Below are positions 1 through 9,346 of a stretch of 64,000 nt of DNA, piece after piece. This stretch comes from Pseudarthrobacter sp. fls2-241-R2A-127 (GTDB lineage Bacteria > Actinomycetota > Actinomycetes > Actinomycetales > Micrococcaceae): assembly GCF_030209355.1 (NCBI RefSeq), contig NZ_JARVSF010000015.1:94605-158604 (forward strand), given 5' to 3'. The translations under genes and the position numbers were made by a program. The notes below the pieces were generated by a model. The model ran no database searches, was not told the DNA's origin, and worked only from the letters and a program-made list of their open reading frames with translations. Position 1 is the first letter of the stretch. Every line of letters begins with the position of its first letter.

Positions 1-88
1 CCTGGCGGACGAGTTCTCCGGTGTCCGCGTCGCGGATGACTACTTTGCAGGACTGGGTGGAGCTGTCTACTCCTGCTACTAGCGGCAT
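1..88 (-). CDS. xylB: Xylulokinase, N-terminal part (cut by window edge)
   Basis: Only about 29 codons are visible, reading leftward from an ATG at 88-86. The translated start contains [19 protein letters not shown], the phosphate-binding N-terminal signature of FGGY carbohydrate kinases and close to actinobacterial xylulokinases. Xylulokinase phosphorylates D-xylulose to xylulose 5-phosphate in the cytoplasm, the step after xylose isomerase. It lies 81 bp downstream of xylA on the same strand, so xylA-xylB cotranscription is inferred. The Shine-Dalgarno is weak (AAGAAAAG region). The rest of the gene lies outside the window. Confidence 0.85.
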   Translation of the reverse strand, partial: MPLVAGVDSSTQSCKVVIRDADTGELVRQ

Positions 89-120
89 AGCGGTTCTTTT
101 CTTTGTGTGGAAGATGGAAA

Positions 121-157
121 TGCTGCGGAGCCTGCATGAACCGCAGACCCCGCAGCA
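121..157 (-). promoter_or_regulatory. Inverted repeat between xylA and xylB
   Basis: Arms TGCTGCGG (121-128) and CCGCAGCA (150-157) form an 8-bp stem with a 21-nt loop in the xylA-xylB gap. It has no T tract, so a leaky attenuator or mRNA-stability hairpin is more likely than a true terminator. This is inference only. Confidence 0.3.
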
Positions 158-169
158 GGACTATGGGGC

Positions 170-1357
170 TTAGCGGGCACCGAGGAGGTGTTCGATGGCG
201 AGCTGGTTGAGCCGGACGAACGCGAAGGAGCGCTCGGCGGCCTTGTCGGCGTCGAAGTCCTCAAACGCGGCGGCGTCTGTGAGCAGGTCCGCGGTGCTTT
301 CACCGGCGGCGAGGGTGGACTCGCCGAGTTCGAAGACGCCGGATGCCTTGAGTGCTTCCTGGACCTCGAAGTCTGCGCGGAAGGCCAGTGCGCGTTCCTT
401 GAGCAGGAGGTACATCGCCATGTTGGCCTTGGCGGATTCCCAGACACCGTCGTAGCCGTCGGTGCGGGAGGGCTTGTAGTCGAAGTGCCGCGGACCGTCG
501 TACTTCGGACCACCGCCCGGGAAGCCGTTCTCGAGCAGGTCCACAGTGAAGAAGGCGCTGGTCAGATCGCCATGGCCGAAGACCAGGTCCTGGTCGTACT
601 TGATGCCGCGCTGTCCGTTGAGGTCGATGTGGAAGAGCTTGCCCGCCCAGAGGGCCTGGGCGATGCCATGGGTGAAGTTCAGCCCTGCCATCTGCTCGTG
701 CCCGGTTTCCGGGTTCAGGCCCACGATGTCGCCGTGCTCGAGCTGGGCGATGAACGCCAGGCCATGGCCCACGGTGGGCAGGAAGATGTCGCCACGGGGC
801 TCATTGGGCTTGGGCTCGAGGGCAATGCGCAGGTTGTAGCCCTTGTCCTTGATGTAGCCGGCGGCGGTGTCCACGCCTTCCTTCATCCGGTCCAGGGCAG
901 CGGCAAGGTCCTTGGACCCGTCGTACTCGCTGCCTTCCCGGCCGCCCCACATGACGAACGTTTCGGCGCCAAGCTCGGCGGCAAGGTCGATGTTCCGCAG
1001 GACCTTGGACAGGGCGAAACGGCGGACCGAGCGGTCATTGGACGTGAAACCACCATCCTTGAAGACAGGGTGGCTGAACAGGTTGGTGGTAACCATCGGC
1101 ACCTTCAGCCCGGTTTCCGCCAGCGCCGAGCGGAAGTTCTTCAGGATCAGCTCCCGCTCCGAAGCCGAGGCGTCGAACGGGACCAGATCGTTGTCGTGGA
1201 AAGTGATGCCGTAGGCACCAAGTTCGCTGAGCCGGTGCACCGCTTCGACAGGGTCAAGGGCCTTACGGGTGGCCACGCCGAACGGGTCGGCGCCGGTCCA
1301 GCCGACCGTCCAGAGACCAAAAGTGAACTTGTCGGCGGGAGTGGGGGAAAGAGTCAT
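170..1357 (-). CDS. xylA: Xylose isomerase
   Basis: 395 aa, the normal length of the short (group I) actinobacterial xylose isomerases, which are cytoplasmic metal-dependent TIM-barrel enzymes converting D-xylose to D-xylulose (also glucose to fructose). Catalytic His54 and Asp57 are visible in ITFHDND. The metal-site segment [11 protein letters not shown] (Glu181, Lys183) and [13 protein letters not shown] (Glu217, His220) are intact. Start ATG at 1357-1355 follows AAGGA at good distance. It is first in a leftward operon with xylB and diverges from the ROK regulator at 1484; a dyad lies between them. Confidence 0.97.
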   Translation of the reverse strand: MTLSPTPADKFTFGLWTVGWTGADPFGVATRKALDPVEAVHRLSELGAYGITFHDNDLVPFDASASERELILKNFRSALAETGLKVPMVTTNLFSHPVFKDGGFTSNDRSVRRFALSKVLRNIDLAAELGAETFVMWGGREGSEYDGSKDLAAALDRMKEGVDTAAGYIKDKGYNLRIALEPKPNEPRGDIFLPTVGHGLAFIAQLEHGDIVGLNPETGHEQMAGLNFTHGIAQALWAGKLFHIDLNGQRGIKYDQDLVFGHGDLTSAFFTVDLLENGFPGGGPKYDGPRHFDYKPSRTDGYDGVWESAKANMAMYLLLKERALAFRADFEVQEALKASGVFELGESTLAAGESTADLLTDAAAFEDFDADKAAERSFAFVRLNQLAIEHLLGAR

Positions 1358-1393
1358 AATGCGTCCTTGCAGTTGAGGCGCCGATCACAGCGC

Positions 1394-1416
1394 TATAGTT
1401 TATTGCCTGAACTATA
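1394..1416. promoter_or_regulatory. Probable XylR (ROK) operator
   Basis: A perfect 7-bp dyad, TATAGTT (1394-1400) and AACTATA (1410-1416), separated by 9 bp. It lies between the divergent xylA and ROK-regulator starts, where an autoregulating xylose repressor would bind. The sequence is seen directly; the link to the regulator is inferred from position. Confidence 0.6.
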
Positions 1417-1483
1417 TGGGTCGAAGTAGGCTGTGGTCAACACCCGGCGTGCAGGGACGGTATTTCTAGTGGAGGAGCGTCTG

Positions 1484-2713
1484 ATGGCAATGCGTGCGTC
1501 AGGTATGGTCCCGCCCGCTGCGTCAGCGCCGGGCAGCATGATGAGTGTGCGCAGGAGCAATCTCGCTCTGGTCATGAGCAAAGTGGCCGAAAGCTCCTCG
1601 GACACGCATCTGACTCGAGCGCAGTTAGCGTCCATCACCGGGCTAACGAAGGCCTCGATATCTAGCCTGGTACTCGACCTCTTGAACATCGGAGTGATCC
1701 GAGAATTCGGGTTGAATCCGCGGGGTGATCGTGGTCGGCCCGGTGTCGGGCTGCAGCTAAACCCAAGCCAGGCCGTAATGGGCTTGGAAATCAACATCGA
1801 TTACATTGCAGCTGCTGTAACAGACCTGTCGGGCACGCTGCTGGTGCACCGCACTCAAGAACGCAATAACAGAAGTAGCCTTTCCGATCCTCTGCTGCAG
1901 GATCTAGCCGTGCTTGCCGCCAGCGTTGCAAGCGATGTGCGCGCCCGGCAGGTCAGGATATTGGGTGCTGGTTTGGCCGTCCCAGGATTGATAGATGCTC
2001 AGCGGGGGGTCGTGATGTCCGCTCCGAATCTCGGCTGGAAAGACGTCCTATTAGACCTCGATGCGATCGGACCGGGTCTGCCACTGGGAGTCACACTTCA
2101 CAACGAAGCCAACGCATCGGCATTGGCTCACTTGCGGCAGGGAACCGGCGCAGCCCAGGACTTTCTCTTCATCTCGGGCGAAGTCGGCATCGGCGGCGGA
2201 TTGGTTGTCGGCTCGCAACTCTTCACGGGGCCGGGCGGCCACGCCGGCGAGGTGGGTCACGTCATCGTGGATCCTGGCGGTGCCGATTGTTCTTGTGGCG
2301 CAACGGGATGCCTCGAAACTATCGCGGGGCAAGACGCGATATTCGCTGCTGCGGGCCTTCTGCCACAAACCTCCCACGCCGACATCATGGCTGAACTGCT
2401 GCGGGAGTTGGCCGGAGGCGTGAAGGACGCTGTTTACGCTGTGCACCGCGCGGGATGGTACTTAGGTGTCGCGCTGGCTTCGACAGCGAAGATAGTAAGC
2501 GTCAACTCGGTAGTGCTGGGCGGTCATTTTGCCATCCTCGCCCCATGGCTCCGGTCATCGCTTCTTACCAGCCTCGCCAGACATGCTCCGGGAAGATTTT
2601 CGCCAGAACAAGTCGAGGTATCCATCTTTGGGAAGACCGCAGCCTTGCGTGGTGCCGCCGGCAGCGTGGTCCGCGCGGTGGTGGAAGCACCACACCGGCT
2701 GTCGGACGGGTGA
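1484..2713 (+). CDS. xylR: ROK family transcriptional regulator (xylose repressor type)
   Basis: 409 aa from ATG 1484, which sits 6 nt after a strong GGAGGAG; an upstream in-frame GTG at 1433 lacks such a site. The N-terminal winged helix-turn-helix reads TRAQLASITGLTKASISSL, followed by a ROK sugar-kinase-like domain. The ROK zinc motif is present as CSCGATGCLE, close to GGHAGEVGHVIV. Such proteins repress xyl operons and release DNA when sugar binds. Divergent position to xylA and the dyad at 1394-1416 support xylose control, but the exact inducer is inferred. Confidence 0.85.
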   Translation: MAMRASGMVPPAASAPGSMMSVRRSNLALVMSKVAESSSDTHLTRAQLASITGLTKASISSLVLDLLNIGVIREFGLNPRGDRGRPGVGLQLNPSQAVMGLEINIDYIAAAVTDLSGTLLVHRTQERNNRSSLSDPLLQDLAVLAASVASDVRARQVRILGAGLAVPGLIDAQRGVVMSAPNLGWKDVLLDLDAIGPGLPLGVTLHNEANASALAHLRQGTGAAQDFLFISGEVGIGGGLVVGSQLFTGPGGHAGEVGHVIVDPGGADCSCGATGCLETIAGQDAIFAAAGLLPQTSHADIMAELLRELAGGVKDAVYAVHRAGWYLGVALASTAKIVSVNSVVLGGHFAILAPWLRSSLLTSLARHAPGRFSPEQVEVSIFGKTAALRGAAGSVVRAVVEAPHRLSDG

Positions 2714-2820
2714 CTTTCGTTCGTTCGGTAGCCACGTGGCGTTTGCCTAACGTGTAAGGGGAATCAGCCCTAAAACGAAACCGAAGCACGGCGGCTTGAG
2801 GCCGCCAGTTAGGACTGTCA

Positions 2821-3711
2821 ATGACATCGATCGAACTGACGGCAGGAGACTACCGTGCGGTTGTTGACACGCTCGGGGCCACACTTTCGTCGCTAACGCA
2901 CCGTTCCAATGCGATGATTCTTCCGCAGGTACCTGGGAAAAAGACTGTGGATTACCGAGGCGTGGTCTGTGTGCCCTGGCCAAACAGAATGGCAGATGGC
3001 AGCTACACCTTTGAAGGGAAACGCTATAACGTTCCCATCAATGAGTCGGCGCAAGTAACCGCACTTCACGGACTGGGCTATGCGCGTGAATGGGAAGTTT
3101 TGCGCAAGGACTCCAGTGCAGTGGTCTTCGCGATTCAGTTTGGCTCAGACCCCGGATACCCCTTCCAGGTCCAGGTTCAGGCGCGATACAGCCTCTCGGA
3201 GGCGGGTCTTACTGCGCAAATTCACGCTGTGAACAACGGGTCAGCATTGGCTCCCTATGGCTCTTGCCCTCATCCATATCTCGTAGCTGGACAGGGAACC
3301 GTCGACGATTGGACTCTTCATCTTGATGCCGAGCAGTACATGAAAGTATCGCATAAGCGTCAGCTGCCAATTGGACTGGCCGACGTCCACGGGAGTTTCT
3401 TCGATTTTCGAGCCGGACGAAAAGTTGGCACCACGGAGATCGATCACGCGTTCACCCGAGTAGCTGCGACCGATGGCCGCTGTGAAGCGAGGATCACTGC
3501 CCCGAACGGCGAGGGAATTGTCATGTCCTGGGATTCCGCCGCCAAGTGGGTTCAGCTGTACACCGCTGATTCCGTCGACGGGCTCCCCCGAGCGGGTTTG
3601 GCAATAGAGCCAATGGATTGCGCGCCGGATGCTTTCAACTCAGGTCGTGATTTGGTCGTCCTTCCAAGCCAGGGAGTCCATACCCTTTCGTGGACTCTGG
3701 AGGCTATCTAA
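2821..3711 (+). CDS. galM: Aldose 1-epimerase family protein
   Basis: 296 aa. The fold family is galactose mutarotase-like: it interconverts alpha and beta anomers of aldoses in the cytoplasm. Visible are VVCVPWPNRMADGSYTFEG near the N-terminus, the candidate catalytic histidines in ALHGLGYAREW and GSCPHPYLVAG, and the C-terminal acid in GLAIEPMDCAPDAFNSG. AGGA precedes the ATG by about 6 nt. It follows the ROK regulator on the same strand by 107 bp, containing a small GGCGGC/GCCGCC hairpin at 2790-2806. The context suggests anomer supply to xylose isomerase, although substrate is not readable from sequence. Confidence 0.88.
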   Translation: MTSIELTAGDYRAVVDTLGATLSSLTHRSNAMILPQVPGKKTVDYRGVVCVPWPNRMADGSYTFEGKRYNVPINESAQVTALHGLGYAREWEVLRKDSSAVVFAIQFGSDPGYPFQVQVQARYSLSEAGLTAQIHAVNNGSALAPYGSCPHPYLVAGQGTVDDWTLHLDAEQYMKVSHKRQLPIGLADVHGSFFDFRAGRKVGTTEIDHAFTRVAATDGRCEARITAPNGEGIVMSWDSAAKWVQLYTADSVDGLPRAGLAIEPMDCAPDAFNSGRDLVVLPSQGVHTLSWTLEAI

Positions 3712-3759
3712 ACGGGTGCAGCACGTAAGCCAGCCGCTCGGGTCCCCCTATCTGCTGGC

Positions 3760-4755
3760 CTAGGTGGTTAGGCCGGGAACTACGCGCAGCATACCGTTGC
3801 CCATCTCAGGGCCAGGCATCTCCGAACCTCCGAGCTGCGCGCGGAGCTGGCCTAAAGCCACATTGGCGAATACGCTCATGTCGGCTTCTACCGACGTAAT
3901 TCGTGGCACCCACAAACGCGCGATCTGCGAGTTGTCCACGCCGATTACGGATATATCCTCGGGAACGCTTTTCCCGAGCCGGGTACAGGCGGAAAGCACT
4001 GCCGCTGCGACTTCGTCGTTATAGGCGGCGATGCCCAAGGGCACTCTTCCGAACTTCTTTATCTGTTCGGCTGCCCCATCAACGTCCAGGGGCACATCCA
4101 TGCGCAGGGGTGCAGCGAGTCCGCGTCTGCTGCAGGCGCCCTCAAGGGCAGTCCAACGACCTGCTCCATAAGCATCATTCTTGTCGCCGTGCAGGGCGGC
4201 GTACACAATCTGCCTGTCACCCCTGCCGCCGAGTTCCTGGACCTGCAAATCGCCGATTGCTACGTCTATCGTCATGCCGTGGTAACGCACGGGGTGCTCG
4301 ATGTCGGGAACGACAGCGACACCGTGCGATTGCAGAAGCGCCTTGTGCTTTGTCGGAAGAGCTCCGAGTTCAACGACTGCAAGGGGTTGCAGTTTGAGGA
4401 GGGCTGAAACTGTGGAGCCGGCGTCCTCGTCGGCGATTCTAAGCACCACGTTGGCATCCGGTCCGGTCAGGCTTCGAGTCAACGTCTCAATTGTTTCCTG
4501 AAGCCGCATACCACCGATGCTGACTTGAGGCAGCAACACGACGATGGTGTCGCTGCGCCCCCGGACCAGGCTTCGGCCTGACGCCCAAGGCGAATAGTTC
4601 AGCTCACGGGCAGCTTTTCGAACTCGCGCACGGGTTGGTTCGGGAAAGCGTTCTTCACGTCCGGACAGAATATGACTCACGGTGGCACGTGATACACCTG
4701 CGCGGGCTGCGACGTCAGCAGCCGTCGCCGGGCGAACTTTCTCAAGTGAAGTCAT
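3760..4755 (-). CDS. LacI family transcriptional regulator
   Basis: 331 aa using ATG 4755-4753. A longer frame runs to 4968 but would overlap the divergent transporter gene and its promoter, and the HTH begins just after the chosen start. The N-terminal LacI HTH is ATAADVAARAGVSRATVSHILSG, followed by the hinge and a periplasmic-binding-protein-like sensor domain. VIGVDNSQIARLWVPRITSV is the typical C-terminal subdomain signature. It diverges from the MFS gene at 4898, and a palindrome at 4860-4871 overlaps that promoter, so it probably represses the MFS-GH3 operon in response to a glycoside or sugar. Confidence 0.9.
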   Translation of the reverse strand: MTSLEKVRPATAADVAARAGVSRATVSHILSGREERFPEPTRARVRKAARELNYSPWASGRSLVRGRSDTIVVLLPQVSIGGMRLQETIETLTRSLTGPDANVVLRIADEDAGSTVSALLKLQPLAVVELGALPTKHKALLQSHGVAVVPDIEHPVRYHGMTIDVAIGDLQVQELGGRGDRQIVYAALHGDKNDAYGAGRWTALEGACSRRGLAAPLRMDVPLDVDGAAEQIKKFGRVPLGIAAYNDEVAAAVLSACTRLGKSVPEDISVIGVDNSQIARLWVPRITSVEADMSVFANVALGQLRAQLGGSEMPGPEMGNGMLRVVPGLTT

Positions 4756-4822
4756 CTCAACATTTTTGCATACAGGGGGCGCCAACCGACGGGGATCGAC
4801 GGCTGAAAGTAAAGGGAGCCTC

Positions 4823-4853
4823 TTGACAGTTTCCCCGAGCGCTGAGCTATAGT
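4823..4853 (+). promoter_or_regulatory. Promoter of the MFS-GH3 operon
   Basis: A consensus -35 TTGACA at 4823-4828 and a -10-like TATAGT at 4848-4853, with a 19-bp spacer (GCTATA at 4846 would give 17). Transcription would start near 4860, exactly on the palindromic operator. Confidence 0.6.
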
Positions 4854-4859
4854 CTCTGC

Positions 4860-4871
4860 TATCACGTGATA
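4860..4871. promoter_or_regulatory. LacI-type operator
   Basis: TATCACGTGATA is a perfect 12-bp palindrome with the central CG typical of LacI-family operators. It overlaps the predicted transcription start of the MFS gene and lies 105 bp upstream of the lacI-type start. Confidence 0.65.
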
Positions 4872-4897
4872 CTAACCACACGACAAGGAAGTCAGAA

Positions 4898-6235
4898 ATG
4901 ATTGATAGCGGTACTCCCGAGTGGCTCGGCACTCCCGCCGTTGCGGCAGTGGATGGCGCTGCTGCCATCGGTACTCAGGTGGCTCTAGCCCCTGAACCTG
5001 AGGCCAAAGCTCCCAAGAAATACGTCACACTTCTTACTCTCGCCATGTTCGGCAACTTCATGGCGATCGTGGCTCCAATCGCATTTTCGCTCTCAGTCCG
5101 AACGGCGCAGCTTGAGCCAGCTCATCAGAGCTGGGTGGGATACGCCGTTTCCGCCGGCGCGTTCGCCGGCGTTGTTTTTGGGCCGATCGCGGGCGCCCTG
5201 AGTGATCGCACCCGCTCCCGTATTGGCCGCCGTCGCCCCTGGATCGCGTCATGCCTCGTAATCGGTGTAGCCGGGCTCCTGCTTGCTGCACTTGCTCCAA
5301 GCTTTGCGGTCTTGATCGTGGGCTGGTGCCTGGCGCAGCTCGGACTTGGTACAGCGCAGTTGCAGTTGCTGAACACAATTGCTGACCGGGTCCCCGAGAA
5401 GCAACGCGGGCGCGTCTCAGGGCTCACGGGCGTCGCGCAGTTGATTGCCGGCGTATTTGGGGCAGCCGTCGCAGCTTCTTTCGTGTCCAACTCTGTTTTG
5501 CTGTTCTTGGTTCCTGGAGGAGTCGGGGCACTCCTGATGCTGGCGTTCGTGATCTTCATTAAGGAGCCCGATACCCGGAGCACTGACTTCGGTCCCCGCC
5601 CGTCGGCTCTGATGTTACTGAAAAACTACGGCTTCAACGTTCGTAAGTACTCCAGCTTCGCCTGGAATTGGCTCGGTCGCTTCCTGTTCAACTTTGGCGT
5701 TTCGCTTGGAACGGCCTTTGGCGCTCTGTTTTTCGCTACCCGGCTGGGCATGGGCGTTGCAGAAATTGGCGGGATCGTCGCCTTGTCAGGCCTGGTTGGT
5801 GTTGTGTCCAACGCCGTGGCTGCGGGCTTCAGCGGATGGCTGTCGGACAAGGTTGGTCGGCGGAAGCCCTTCATTCTTGCATCCGGCTTCATACTCGCTG
5901 TCGGCGCCGGGATCAGTGCCGTCGCAAGCGATGTCCCCTTGCTGATGGTCGGCCTCTTTGTACTGAATTTCGGTTTGGGATTGTTCTTCGCCGTGGACCA
6001 GGCCCTTTACATCACTATCCTTCCTGAGCGTGACACCGAAGCGGGCCGATTCGTTGGGATCAACCAGTTTTCCACCCTGCTGCCCCAGGTCATTGCGCCT
6101 GCAGTTGCTCCCACTCTGCTTCTCGTTGGAGGCACCGAGGCCAGCGGCAACTTCGGCCTGCTCTATATCGTGGCTGGCGCTTTCGCTGCAGTGGGTGGAG
6201 TAGTCATCACCCTCGGCGTCCGCAACGCGAAGTGA
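4898..6235 (+). CDS. MFS sugar transporter
   Basis: 445 aa integral membrane protein of the major facilitator superfamily with about 12 hydrophobic segments after a roughly 40-residue cytoplasmic N-terminal tail. The loop 2-3 signature is seen as GALSDRTRSRIGRRRPWI and repeated in the second half as GWLSDKVGRRKPFI, which marks the two six-helix halves. GGAAG lies 8 nt before the ATG. It is the first gene of the LacI-controlled group and precedes the GH3 glycosidase, so uptake of a di- or oligosaccharide or its sugar product is likely. The substrate cannot be read from the sequence. Confidence 0.88.
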   Translation: MIDSGTPEWLGTPAVAAVDGAAAIGTQVALAPEPEAKAPKKYVTLLTLAMFGNFMAIVAPIAFSLSVRTAQLEPAHQSWVGYAVSAGAFAGVVFGPIAGALSDRTRSRIGRRRPWIASCLVIGVAGLLLAALAPSFAVLIVGWCLAQLGLGTAQLQLLNTIADRVPEKQRGRVSGLTGVAQLIAGVFGAAVAASFVSNSVLLFLVPGGVGALLMLAFVIFIKEPDTRSTDFGPRPSALMLLKNYGFNVRKYSSFAWNWLGRFLFNFGVSLGTAFGALFFATRLGMGVAEIGGIVALSGLVGVVSNAVAAGFSGWLSDKVGRRKPFILASGFILAVGAGISAVASDVPLLMVGLFVLNFGLGLFFAVDQALYITILPERDTEAGRFVGINQFSTLLPQVIAPAVAPTLLLVGGTEASGNFGLLYIVAGAFAAVGGVVITLGVRNAK

Positions 6236-6276
6236 ATTGACTCAGGTCCAAACGCGACTCGCCAGAGATGCACACC

Positions 6277-6291
6277 TCCCCTGAGAGGGGA
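6277..6291 (+). terminator. Short hairpin after the MFS gene
   Basis: TCCCCT (6277-6282), GAG loop, AGGGGA (6286-6291), 40 bp past the MFS stop and without a T run. At best a weak terminator or processing site inside the MFS-GH3 gap (6236-6407), which holds no gene. Confidence 0.3.
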
Positions 6292-6407
6292 ACTGAACTA
6301 CCGCCGTGCGCCAAGCCTTGTAACAAAGTGTCTGACCGCATCCCCTGCTCTCCGAGCATCAACTCTCGGTTTTGACACCCGATCCATCATTTTAAGGAAG
6401 CATTACC

Positions 6408-8843
6408 ATGGGTATTCACCCCACGCCGCACGAGCGCGCAACCGCGCTGCTTGCGCAAATGACCGTCGAGGAAAAGGCGCAGCAGGTGTCTGCCTTAATG
6501 CCAAATTTTCTTTATGGGCCGACAGGGCTCGACGAGAAGGCGATGCAGAAGCACATCGGGAACGGCATCGGTCATTTGTCCAATGCCGGTGCACTGCCAG
6601 AGCCGACCGCCCTGGCAGCAAGGAACAACGGAATTCAGCGTTTCCTTGTCGAACGAACTCGTCTTGGAATTCCTGCAATTTCTCACGCAGAAGCCCTTAA
6701 CGGATTCCTGGCCCCCGGCTACACCTCGTTCCCGACTGCCATCGGTCTCGGCGCCTCTTGGAACCCTGAGGCGATCCAGGAGATGGCAGACATTATTCGT
6801 CAGCAGATGCGATCCGTAGGGGTACAGCAGGCATTGTCGCCGGTCATAGATATCGCGCGTGATGCGCGCTGGGGCCGTGTGCACGAAACGTACGGGGAGG
6901 ATGTTTATCTGACCAGTGCCATGGGTGTGGCGTTCGTGCGCGGTATTCAAGGATCGGAGTTGTCTAATGGGGTCCTCGCCACCGCGAAGCACTTTTTGGG
7001 CTACTCGATGACCGAAGGTGGGCAAAATATGGCTGCTACCACTATCGGGGCCCGTGAGCTCTATGACGTTTATGCCACCCCGTTTGAGGCCGCAATTAAG
7101 CTGGCTAACCTGGGCAGCGTAATGAACTCGTACTCAGAAGTTGATGGAGTCCCGGTTGGGGCAAGCCGGCAGCTGCTCACTGACATGCTGCGTGGACGTA
7201 TGGGCTTCGACGGGGCCGTTGTCTCTGATTACAGCACCGTCGAATGGCTGGCCACGCGGCAATTCATTGCCGAGAACGCCCAGGATGCTGGGCTCCTCGC
7301 GCTCGAAGCAGGTCTCGATGTGGAGCTGCCCACGATCATTGGATATGGGCACCATTTGGTCGACGCGGTGGCTGCAGGCCGGTTGAAGGAAGCAACCCTT
7401 GATGAAGCCGTTCTTCGCGTTCTGGTCGATAAATTCAAGCTGGGCCTGTTCGAAAATCCTTACGTACGCGAAGACGCAGGAGAGCTGCAGTCCCTCGCTG
7501 CCAGTGGCAAGGAGCTCGCGAAGTCAATTACCGAGGAATCGATCACTCTGCTAAAGAACGAGGGCGTACTGCCAATCTCCAAATCGAAACGGGTGGCTGT
7601 AATCGGACCGCACGCCGAGTCCTCGCTGATCAATTTCGCTGCCTACACGCACCCGGCATCCATCGACATGATGAAGGGCATGGCGACCGGTGAATCGCGC
7701 ATGGCAGGGGTGGGCGGAATGATGGAGCTCAGCCCGGAAATGGAAAAGGCCCGGGCAGCGAACTGGGCACGGGCAGCCGCTGTTGACACCAACGCGGTAG
7801 CCCGCGACCAATACGATGCATTGAGCCTTAGTGAGGCAATACGCGAAAGCATCGGCGAGAACCAGGTTACGAGTGTCACTGCCGTCGGCGTGACCGAGGA
7901 TGAACCCCGGGACATAGCCGCCGCTGTCGCCGCCGCCGAGGAATCCGATGTGGTTATCCTTGCCATTGGCGGCAGGGCTGGTTGGTTCGGCACCAAAATC
8001 ACCGAGGGTGAGGGCACAGACATCGCCCACATCGAACTCTCCGGCCCGCAGGTGGAATTGGTGAAGGCGCTCTCAGCCACAGGGACTCCCCTGGTGGGGG
8101 TGGTCTATCAAGGCCGACCTTACGCGCTGACCGAGATCGACCACTTACTGTCCGGTCTCGTCGTAGCCTATTATCCGGGACCCGCAGGTGCCCGTGCCGT
8201 CGCCGGTGTGCTGTTTGGGGATACCAATCCCAGCGGCAGGTTGCCGTACACCATGCCCCGGGCAACCGGGCAGGTACCGATCTACTACTCGCAGCATCAC
8301 GGCAGCGGCTATCGGCGCAGCGATGCAGATATGTTCCGGGGATACATCGACCTCGAGCACACGCCTCTGTACCCGTTCGGACACGGACTGAGCTATACAG
8401 CTTTTGAGTACGGGGACGTGAGCGTCAACGCAGAGGAGATCCCCGCCCAGGACGGGCGCATCGTCGCAAGCGTAGCTGTGACAAACGCCGGCGATCGGGA
8501 CGGCGTCGAGGTTGTTCAGCTTTACGCTTCTGTACGCGTTCCCGGCATCACCCGCCCGGCGCTGCAATTGGTCGGTTTCAAGCGTGTGCAGCTGCATCCT
8601 GGCGACAGCGCCACCGTCACCTTCGAATTCGACACCAGCCTCCTTGGTTACAGCGGGATCGACGGTCGATTCACCCTGCAGCCCGGAAACCTGGAACTTA
8701 TCGTTGGTCGAAGCTCGGCCGACGATGTCGGTCGAACCCACGTCAAACTGGTTGGCCAGGCGGCAGACCTTGAAGGGCGCCGCAGCTACCTCAGCGAGGC
8801 CCGGGTGACCGTGGAGACAAAGGTCAGCGAACTGGTGCCCTGA
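6408..8843 (+). CDS. Glycoside hydrolase family 3 (beta-glucosidase/beta-xylosidase)
   Basis: 811 aa with no signal peptide, so probably cytoplasmic and acting on imported glycosides. The N-terminal TIM-barrel domain carries RDARWGRVHETYGED (about 151-165) and ATAKHFLGY (Lys194, His195). The nucleophile Asp274 is seen in GAVVSDYSTVEW. An alpha/beta sandwich domain follows (about 380-630), and the C-terminus has a fibronectin type III-like domain typical of GH3 enzymes. AAGGAAG precedes the ATG by 7 nt. With the MFS transporter upstream it forms a glycoside uptake and hydrolysis unit. Whether glucose or xylose is released is not decidable here, though the nearby xyl genes make a xylosidase role attractive. 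Confidence 0.93.
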   Translation: MGIHPTPHERATALLAQMTVEEKAQQVSALMPNFLYGPTGLDEKAMQKHIGNGIGHLSNAGALPEPTALAARNNGIQRFLVERTRLGIPAISHAEALNGFLAPGYTSFPTAIGLGASWNPEAIQEMADIIRQQMRSVGVQQALSPVIDIARDARWGRVHETYGEDVYLTSAMGVAFVRGIQGSELSNGVLATAKHFLGYSMTEGGQNMAATTIGARELYDVYATPFEAAIKLANLGSVMNSYSEVDGVPVGASRQLLTDMLRGRMGFDGAVVSDYSTVEWLATRQFIAENAQDAGLLALEAGLDVELPTIIGYGHHLVDAVAAGRLKEATLDEAVLRVLVDKFKLGLFENPYVREDAGELQSLAASGKELAKSITEESITLLKNEGVLPISKSKRVAVIGPHAESSLINFAAYTHPASIDMMKGMATGESRMAGVGGMMELSPEMEKARAANWARAAAVDTNAVARDQYDALSLSEAIRESIGENQVTSVTAVGVTEDEPRDIAAAVAAAEESDVVILAIGGRAGWFGTKITEGEGTDIAHIELSGPQVELVKALSATGTPLVGVVYQGRPYALTEIDHLLSGLVVAYYPGPAGARAVAGVLFGDTNPSGRLPYTMPRATGQVPIYYSQHHGSGYRRSDADMFRGYIDLEHTPLYPFGHGLSYTAFEYGDVSVNAEEIPAQDGRIVASVAVTNAGDRDGVEVVQLYASVRVPGITRPALQLVGFKRVQLHPGDSATVTFEFDTSLLGYSGIDGRFTLQPGNLELIVGRSSADDVGRTHVKLVGQAADLEGRRSYLSEARVTVETKVSELVP

Positions 8844-8860
8844 CCGACCATGCCGGGCGC

Positions 8861-8904
8861 AGCGGTTCTGGCGCGCGCAGGAATGCACGCGTCAGAACCG
8901 CTGG
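8861..8904 (+). terminator. Stem-loop after the GH3 gene
   Basis: CAGCGGTTCTG (8861-8871) pairs with CAGAACCGCTG (8894-8904), an 11-bp perfect stem 17 bp past the GH3 stop. There is no T tract, so this is probably a Rho-assisted terminator or mRNA 3' stabiliser. Confidence 0.5.
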
Positions 8905-8980
8905 CACCCCGGTGCACACGGCTTCAAGGATGCACCTTCCAATAGCCGTCTTCCGTTTTGGAATAAGAAAGAAAGCAACA

Positions 8981-9202
8981 ATGCCAGCCACAAATGACTT
9001 TTCAAGCCCCGGCGTGGTTGATGTCTCGGTCCAAGATCCTGCCCAGATCGACAGCAAGCTGGACAGCGCCGTACATGTCGTCAAGCCCGCAGCAATCCGT
9101 CACAGGACAGGAATTCTGATTACTCGGACAAGCCCGGGCCAGTATGTAGTTCGGGCGCATCCCGCTGTTCCGTTCGGCCTCATCCGCCAGCGCTACGCGT
9201 AG
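8981..9202 (+). CDS. Small conserved-looking hypothetical protein
   Basis: 73 aa from ATG 8981, preceded by a purine-rich AAGAAAGAAAG. The first 40 residues are polar and acidic. The C-terminal half, ending RTSPGQYVVRAHPAVPFG and LIRQRYA, looks like a small beta-strand unit. No signal peptide, membrane helix or known catalytic motif is visible. It lies between the GH3 and SDR genes on the same strand. I do not recognise a function; good start context and absence of a competing frame are the reasons to call it. Confidence 0.5.
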   Translation: MPATNDFSSPGVVDVSVQDPAQIDSKLDSAVHVVKPAAIRHRTGILITRTSPGQYVVRAHPAVPFGLIRQRYA

Positions 9203-9346
9203 CTTCATCGCCAGGATCCAGCAACAGGGCTGCCCAAATTTAGGATGCCAAGCACCTCGGCTTGCTGTCAGTATGCCGTCCACGCCAAAGGACTTCTTCC
9301 GCAGGCCATCCCGGGAGGTCCTCGTCCCTAATCGAAAGACATTCAG

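Noticed and set aside
188..1429. 413-codon plus-strand frame opposite xylA
   Set aside because: Antisense shadow of xylA caused by high GC content; no ribosome site and no domain.
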